From: Renibacterium sp043789415
GTDB taxonomy: Bacteria > Actinomycetota > Actinomycetes > Actinomycetales > Micrococcaceae
DNA length: 64,000 bases
NCBI RefSeq assembly: GCF_043789415.1
Contig: NZ_JBDLLW010000001.1
Location: 372,001 to 436,000 of the forward strand
Direction: 5' to 3'
In this document: positions 59,591 to 64,000 of the stretch, piece after piece
Position numbering within the stretch: position 1 is the first letter of the stretch
Layout: each line of letters begins with the position of its first letter
The notes under the pieces: generated by a model
Seen by the model: the letters and a program-made list of their open reading frames with translations, nothing else
What the model was told of the DNA's origin: nothing
Database searches by the model: none
Program-made: the position numbers and the translations under genes

Positions 59591-60709
59591 TCAGCGCAGC
59601 CCGATCTTCCGTTGCAGAGCCAACTGAATGAGTTCCTCGACAAGCTCCTGATAGCTCAGTCCGCTAGCAGCCCACATCTGCGGATACATCGAATGCGGAG
59701 TGAATCCAGGCATGGTATTGATCTCATTGATCACGATCTCGCCGTCCGGGGTGTAGAAGAAATCGACCCGGGAAAGCCCCTCAGCCCCAATCGCCTCAAA
59801 GGCTCGGGCCGCGGCGGCACGAATCTGCTCGGTAATGTGCTCAGGCAAATCGGCAGGACAGTTCAGTTCGGTACCGGAATCCTCCACGTACTTAGCCTGG
59901 AAATCGTAGAAATCGTGTTCTCCCGAGGTCGCTATCTCACCGGGGAAGGATGTGCGGGGCAAGCTGCCGTCCCGCGCCTCGAGCACAGCGCATTCGATCT
60001 CCCGTCCCAGCACAGCGGCTTCGATCAGCACCTTGGGGTCGTGTTGACGCGCCAGTTCAATGGCCGCCTCAAGTTCTTGAGGTCCGTTCACCTTGCTGAT
60101 TCCCATGGACGAACCGGCCCGAGCGGGCTTGACGAAAACCGGCCAGCCCAAGGCTTCAACCCGCCGTAGTGCCTCGGCCCGGTCATGCTGCCAATCGCGT
60201 TCGCGAATCACCTGATAAGGGTGCACGGTGAGTCCGGCCGAGGCGAAGATGATCTTCATGAACTCCTTGTCCATGCCCACGGCCGAGGCCAGTACACCGG
60301 CCCCCACGTAGCGAATGTCCGCGAGCTCGAGCAGGCCCTGGATGGTGCCGTCTTCTCCGAAGGGGCCGTGCAGCAAGGGAAAAACCATATCGACTTCGCC
60401 GAGCAGCTGAGGGATCTGGCCGGGTTCGCTGGTGAGCAGCTCGGTCCCGGTGGACGACGGCGAAAGTGTGACGGCTTGGGCCCTGGAATCCACCTCAGGC
60501 AGCTTGCCCGCTTCGATCTTCCAGTGCTTGGCCTCCTCGCCGGGCAGCACCCAGCGGCCTTCTTTGCTGATGCCGATCGGCACCACATCGTACTTCTCCG
60601 AGTCAATCGCGCCCATCACTCCCACCGCTGTCACGCAGCTCACGGCGTGCTCGCTGGAACGACCGCCGAAGAGCAAGGCGATTCGCGGTCTATGCGCTTT
60701 ATCGGTCAC
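59591..60709 (-). CDS. ddl: D-alanine--D-alanine ligase
   Basis: It joins two D-alanines for peptidoglycan. The 372-residue ATP-grasp enzyme has the N-terminal RIALLFGGRSSEHAVSC, the ATP-binding region GWPVFVKPARAGSSMGISKV near residue 195, and the C-terminal NEINTMPGFTPHSMYPQMW. It overlaps gpsA by 4 bp (ATGA). The region around the active-site loop follows the standard D-Ala-D-Ala type, so nothing suggests a lactate- or serine-forming variant. Confidence 0.96.
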   Translation of the reverse strand: MTDKAHRPRIALLFGGRSSEHAVSCVTAVGVMGAIDSEKYDVVPIGISKEGRWVLPGEEAKHWKIEAGKLPEVDSRAQAVTLSPSSTGTELLTSEPGQIPQLLGEVDMVFPLLHGPFGEDGTIQGLLELADIRYVGAGVLASAVGMDKEFMKIIFASAGLTVHPYQVIRERDWQHDRAEALRRVEALGWPVFVKPARAGSSMGISKVNGPQELEAAIELARQHDPKVLIEAAVLGREIECAVLEARDGSLPRTSFPGEIATSGEHDFYDFQAKYVEDSGTELNCPADLPEHITEQIRAAAARAFEAIGAEGLSRVDFFYTPDGEIVINEINTMPGFTPHSMYPQMWAASGLSYQELVEELIQLALQRKIGLR

Positions 60710-61728
60710 GCAGACTCTCCTTCTGATTTGAGTTCACGGGCCAATAGCAACGGGCCGAGCCCGTCGACGCTGAGTTTTCCATCGAGCACCGCGACCACCG
60801 CGGCGGTGATCGGCATCTCGACGCCGAGTTTGCTGGCCAAGTCGTGGACAGCTCGTCCCGATTTAATGCCTTCGGCAGTCTGCGTCATCTGTGAGTTCAC
60901 CTCCGCCAGGCTCAGACCCTGTCCAAGCAATCGGCCGGCTCCATGGTTGCGGCTCAGCGGCGAGGAGCAGGTGGCCACCAGATCGCCCAGCCCGGCCAGC
61001 CCGGCCATGGTGTCTGATTCTCCGCCGAGAGCCAGGGCCAGCCGGGTGGTTTCCGCCAGCCCACGAGTGATCACTGAGGCCTTGGTGTTATCGCCCATTT
61101 CCTTGCCCTCGCAGATTCCCACTGCGAGCGCTATCACGTTCTTCACGATGCCGCCGATCTCCACCCCGATCACATCAGTATTGGTGTAGGGCCGGAAATA
61201 CTGCGGGGTGCAGAGCGAAGCCACCCAGCTCGCAACGGCTTGGTCGGTGCAGGCGACCACTGAGGCAGTGGGCTCGCAGCGGGCGATCTCCATCGCGAGG
61301 TTGGGGCCTGAGACCACCGCGATACGGTCCGCGGGGATCGCTAGCTCCTGGGCGATCACTTCGCTCATCCTGGCGTCGGTGCCGAGTTCCAGCCCCTTCA
61401 TCAGAGAGACCACGACGGCGTCCTCGGCCAGGTGCTCTCGCCAGAGTGCCAGCTGCGGCCGCAGCGACTGCGCCGGAACGGCCAGCACCACCAGGGTGGC
61501 CTCGTGGAGCACCTCTGCCACGCTGTCGCTGGCCACGATGTTTCCGGGCAATTCAATTCCCGGAAGGTAGCTCGAGTTGCGGTGCTCGGTGTTGATCTCG
61601 GTGACAACCTCGGTGCGCCGTCCCCATAGCCTGATGGTGAGTCCAGGGTTGGCATCGGCGAGGATCTTGGCGAAGGTGGTTCCCCAGCTGCCCGCGCCTA
61701 AGACCGCTAGCCGCGCTTCGCGCTTCAT
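60706..61728 (-). CDS. gpsA: Glycerol-3-phosphate dehydrogenase [NAD(P)+]
   Basis: It reduces dihydroxyacetone phosphate to glycerol 3-phosphate, the backbone of phospholipids. The 340-residue product has the Rossmann motif LGAGSWGTTFAKILADA near residue 10. Further landmarks are GPNLAMEIARCEPTASV, the catalytic Lys in EIGGIVKNVIALAVGI, and LAGLGDLVATCSSPLSRNH. The adjacent acyltransferase uses the downstream product, so the pair channels into membrane lipid. ATGA overlaps exist on both sides. Confidence 0.96.
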   Translation of the reverse strand: MKREARLAVLGAGSWGTTFAKILADANPGLTIRLWGRRTEVVTEINTEHRNSSYLPGIELPGNIVASDSVAEVLHEATLVVLAVPAQSLRPQLALWREHLAEDAVVVSLMKGLELGTDARMSEVIAQELAIPADRIAVVSGPNLAMEIARCEPTASVVACTDQAVASWVASLCTPQYFRPYTNTDVIGVEIGGIVKNVIALAVGICEGKEMGDNTKASVITRGLAETTRLALALGGESDTMAGLAGLGDLVATCSSPLSRNHGAGRLLGQGLSLAEVNSQMTQTAEGIKSGRAVHDLASKLGVEMPITAAVVAVLDGKLSVDGLGPLLLARELKSEGESA

Positions 61729-62489
61729 CGCTGCTCTCCGGCGTCCTTATCGATCTGTCGGCCTCGTGCTGTCTGGTTGTGCTGGCTAGGATCCCAGCGT
61801 TCGGTGGGAGGGGTTTCGCCGCGTAGTCCAGCGAGCAGGCTGGTGATGTCGTCCAGGATTTTCTCCGTTGCTGCGTCAAGTAGGAATTTGTCGATCGGCC
61901 GGTCTCGAAATTCATCCAGATCAACCGGATCCCCAATGACCATGCGGACTTTCTTCCGAGGAAAGATCTTTACCATTTTGGCATACCGGGGAAAGACCTC
62001 CTGCGCACCCCAGTGCGCTACCGGGATCACCGGGGCACCGGTTTGCAGGGCGAGCCGAGCGGCTCCGGTGTGCCCTTTCATGGGCCACAGTTCGGGATCC
62101 CTGGTCAGGGTGCCCTCGGGGTAGATCACAATCGCGCCGTTGTTCTCAAAGACTTTCTGGGCCACTTCAAGGGAACGGCGCGCGGTGGGCCCTGCCCGAT
62201 CGACGGGGATCTGCAGGGAGCCGGCCAGCACCTTGCCCACCACGGGAATCTTGAACAGCGAGGCCTTGGCCAGGAAGTGCGGCGGGTGGCCGTTGCTGTA
62301 GAGCATCTGCCCCACCAGAATGGGGTCGATCTCCGTGCAGTGGTTGGGGCAGACGATGAACCCGGAGTCCTTGGGCAGTTTTTCCAGGTTCCGCCATTCC
62401 TTGCCCATCATGAGGTTCATCGCCGGGCGCAGCGTATCGGCCAGGATATGGAACATCACCCGCATCCCGAGAGGTTGCGCTTCTTTCAT
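61725..62489 (-). CDS. plsC: 1-acyl-sn-glycerol-3-phosphate acyltransferase
   Basis: It adds the second acyl chain to make phosphatidate. The 254-residue product has the catalytic NHCTEID (HX4D) near residue 51, the glycerophosphate-binding IYPEGTLTRD and VIPVAHWGAQEVFPR. A hydrophobic helix near the N-terminus (FHILADTLRPAMNLMMG) may bind the membrane. The C-terminal 30 residues are polar and variable. It overlaps both murA and gpsA by 4 bp (ATGA). Other LPLAT-family substrates are possible, but the gpsA context favours this role. Confidence 0.92.
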   Translation of the reverse strand: MKEAQPLGMRVMFHILADTLRPAMNLMMGKEWRNLEKLPKDSGFIVCPNHCTEIDPILVGQMLYSNGHPPHFLAKASLFKIPVVGKVLAGSLQIPVDRAGPTARRSLEVAQKVFENNGAIVIYPEGTLTRDPELWPMKGHTGAARLALQTGAPVIPVAHWGAQEVFPRYAKMVKIFPRKKVRMVIGDPVDLDEFRDRPIDKFLLDAATEKILDDITSLLAGLRGETPPTERWDPSQHNQTARGRQIDKDAGEQR

Positions 62490-63823
62490 CGCGAGGCTCC
62501 CGAGCTCACGCTCAGATCGACGTCGGCGCCCAGTACGGCAAGTTTGTCGGTGAACCGCTCGTATCCGCGGTTGATCACATCGATGCCGGTGACTCGTGAG
62601 GTACCGGTGGCGGCGAGCGCCGCGATCAAATGGCTGAACCCACCCCGCAGATCCGGTACATCAATGTCGGTGCCGCGTAGCGGCGCAGGCCCTGAAATCA
62701 CCGCTGAATGCCGGAAGTTGCGCTGCCCGAACCGGCAGGGGGTGCTGCCCAGGCATTCGCGGTGCACCTGAATATTCGCGCCCATCCGGTTCAGCGCCTT
62801 GGTGAAGCCGAACCGGTTCTCGTAGACCGTCTCGTGTACGATCGAGACGCCGTCGGCTTGGCTGAGCGCAACCACCAGGGGCTGCTGCCAATCCGTCATG
62901 AAGCCGGGGTGCACGTCGGTTTCCAGCACGAGCGGGCTCAGTTTGCCGCCCGGATGGTAGAAGCGAATGCCGTCTTCCTCGATATCCATTCCACCGCCGA
63001 TCTTGCGGAAAGTGTTGATGAAGGTCATCATGTCGCGTTGCGCAGCCCCTTGCACATAGATATCGCCACGGGTGACCAGCGCGGCCGATGCCCAGGAGGC
63101 TGCTTCATTGCGGTCGGGCAGTGCCCGGTGCACGTAGCCGCCGAGACTCTTGACGCCTTCAATGCGGATGGTCCGTTCGGATTGCACATTGATGATCGCA
63201 CCCATTTTCTGCAGCACCGCGATCAGGTCGATGATCTCGGGCTCCACTGCGGCGCCGATCAGTTCGGTAATCCCTTCGGCCCGGCAGGCGGAGAGCAAAA
63301 CCTGCTCGGTAGCTCCCACGCTGGGGTAAGGAAGCGAGATCTTCGCGCCGTGCAAGCCCCTGGGCGCTGAGATGTGGATGCCACCGGGGCGTTTCTCCAC
63401 CACGGCGCCGAACTGTCGGAGCACATTGAGATGGAAGTCGATCGGGCGATCACCGATTTTGCAGCCGCCCAGGTCGGGGATGAAAGCCTCACCGATCGCA
63501 TGAATCAGCGGGCCGCAGAGCAGAATGGGAATTCGGGAGTCCCCCGCGTGAGCGTCAATCTCGCTGCTCAGCGCGGTGGTGGCGAATTGCGGGTCGAGGG
63601 TGAGATCTCCGCTGGCAGGGTCTTTGAGTACCGAGACCCCGTGAAGCTGAAGCAAGGAGGTGACTACTTCGACGTCCTTGATCTCAGGGACATTCCGCAG
63701 CACCGAGGGAGCATCACCCAGGAGCGCCGCCACCATGGCTTTGGGAACCAAGTTCTTGGCTCCTCGCACCGAGATCCGTCCGGATAAGGGCACGCCGCCA
63801 CGAACCGTCAATACGCTGCTCAT
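62486..63823 (-). CDS. murA: UDP-N-acetylglucosamine 1-carboxyvinyltransferase
   Basis: It transfers enolpyruvate to UDP-GlcNAc, the first committed step of peptidoglycan synthesis. The 445-residue product has GAKNLVPKAMVAALL at residues 21-35 with the substrate-binding Lys/Asn. Cys121, in DLGGCKIGDRPIDFHL, is the loop cysteine that reacts with fosfomycin; it is present, not the Asp found in mycobacteria. LETDVHPGFMTDWQQPL and the last domain are intact. It is the first gene of the murA-plsC-gpsA-ddl operon, which joins cell wall and lipid precursor synthesis. Confidence 0.96.
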   Translation of the reverse strand: MSSVLTVRGGVPLSGRISVRGAKNLVPKAMVAALLGDAPSVLRNVPEIKDVEVVTSLLQLHGVSVLKDPASGDLTLDPQFATTALSSEIDAHAGDSRIPILLCGPLIHAIGEAFIPDLGGCKIGDRPIDFHLNVLRQFGAVVEKRPGGIHISAPRGLHGAKISLPYPSVGATEQVLLSACRAEGITELIGAAVEPEIIDLIAVLQKMGAIINVQSERTIRIEGVKSLGGYVHRALPDRNEAASWASAALVTRGDIYVQGAAQRDMMTFINTFRKIGGGMDIEEDGIRFYHPGGKLSPLVLETDVHPGFMTDWQQPLVVALSQADGVSIVHETVYENRFGFTKALNRMGANIQVHRECLGSTPCRFGQRNFRHSAVISGPAPLRGTDIDVPDLRGGFSHLIAALAATGTSRVTGIDVINRGYERFTDKLAVLGADVDLSVSSGASR

Positions 63824-64000
63824 TACACCAACTTACTCGCTGAAAGCACTATGTCCAGATTTTCTGTACCCAGCACTCAAGCATAGTTTCTCGACCGAGC
63901 TAAACGGGGAAATCGGCGGTTCCGCAGCGTGTTCGGCGGGCTTTCCGCCGGCCGGGCCGTCTGCTGCCTCTCCCCTTTGCCGTTCTTGCGTCAGGGTTAT
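63824..64000. other. Region upstream of murA, cut by right edge
   Basis: These 177 bp hold the murA promoter and leader. On the minus strand one frame is open from the edge to a TAA ten bases before the murA ATG, and another to a TAG at about 63900. Either could be the C-terminus of an upstream gene, but neither is recognisable. No hairpin with a U tract was found. Confidence 0.4.

Noticed and set aside
63824..64000. Possible C-terminal fragments of an upstream gene before murA
   Set aside because: Two frames are open from the edge, but neither resembles LeuD, HU or another expected neighbour, so no coding call is made.

Overview
The window is a piece of an actinobacterial chromosome, most likely from the Micrococcaceae (the Arthrobacter, Renibacterium, Psychromicrobium group). 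The evidence is gene content and order rather than any marker rRNA. DUF3145 follows the fabD-fabH-acpP-fabF cluster, a PucR-type regulator precedes it, DUF3052 and an AhpE-like peroxiredoxin lie divergent from a homodimeric aceE, and the blocks DUF177-rpmF-rnc-mutM-smc and rpsP-khpA-rimM-trmD-rplS-lepB-rnhB-DUF2469-yraN-yifB-dprA-xerC are intact. GTG and TTG starts and ATGA stop/start overlaps are frequent. No transposase, prophage, CRISPR array or rRNA was seen. There is one tRNA gene.

Layout. 1-3070: a Nif3-like protein cut by the left edge, then msrA, cysK and cysE (methionine repair and cysteine synthesis). 3078-4514: gnd. 4515-4959: a gene-free gap holding two look-alike hairpin transcription units. 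4960-8220: a DUF4190 membrane protein, tRNA-Val, and an operon of DUF3052, peroxiredoxin and Sir2. 8221-10974: aceE. 11278-16369: the regulator and the fatty-acid initiation/elongation cluster. 16483-24517: a long minus-strand run with DUF3145, xerC, dprA, comM/yifB, yraN, DUF2469, rnhB, two signal peptidases and rplS. 24737-26856: trmD, rimM, khpA, rpsP. 27069-31305: VOC proteins, a hypothetical protein, ffh and a GNAT acetyltransferase. 31387-36081: zwf, glnB, amt, ftsY.

36155-44698: a divergent pair not expected in the conserved smc-ftsY neighbourhood. It consists of a LuxR-type regulator with a degenerate receiver and a cell-wall-anchored surface protein of about 2,500 residues, built of 21 Ig-like repeats in an alternating A/B pattern. 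44831-51664: smc, mutM, rnc, rpmF, DUF177, coaD. 51772-53729: an aminotransferase and a spermidine-synthase-like protein, both on the plus strand inside an otherwise minus-strand block. 53886-58825: rsmD, recG, a DAK2-domain protein, thiL. 58922-59410: a DUF3515 lipoprotein. 59591-63823: a tightly overlapping ddl-gpsA-plsC-murA operon for cell wall and phospholipid precursors.

The most unusual signal is in 4633-4946. Two separate promoter-like sequences each drive a hairpin with a 16-bp stem, an identical 11-nt C-rich loop and a U tract. The two stems have unrelated sequences, so shape and loop are conserved while stem sequence is not. Other unexplained structure includes three related palindromic intergenic elements, a 19-bp perfect palindrome between zwf and glnB, a 14-bp operator-like palindrome upstream of the DUF3052 operon, and 15-bp tandem repeats beside rsmD and inside recG.
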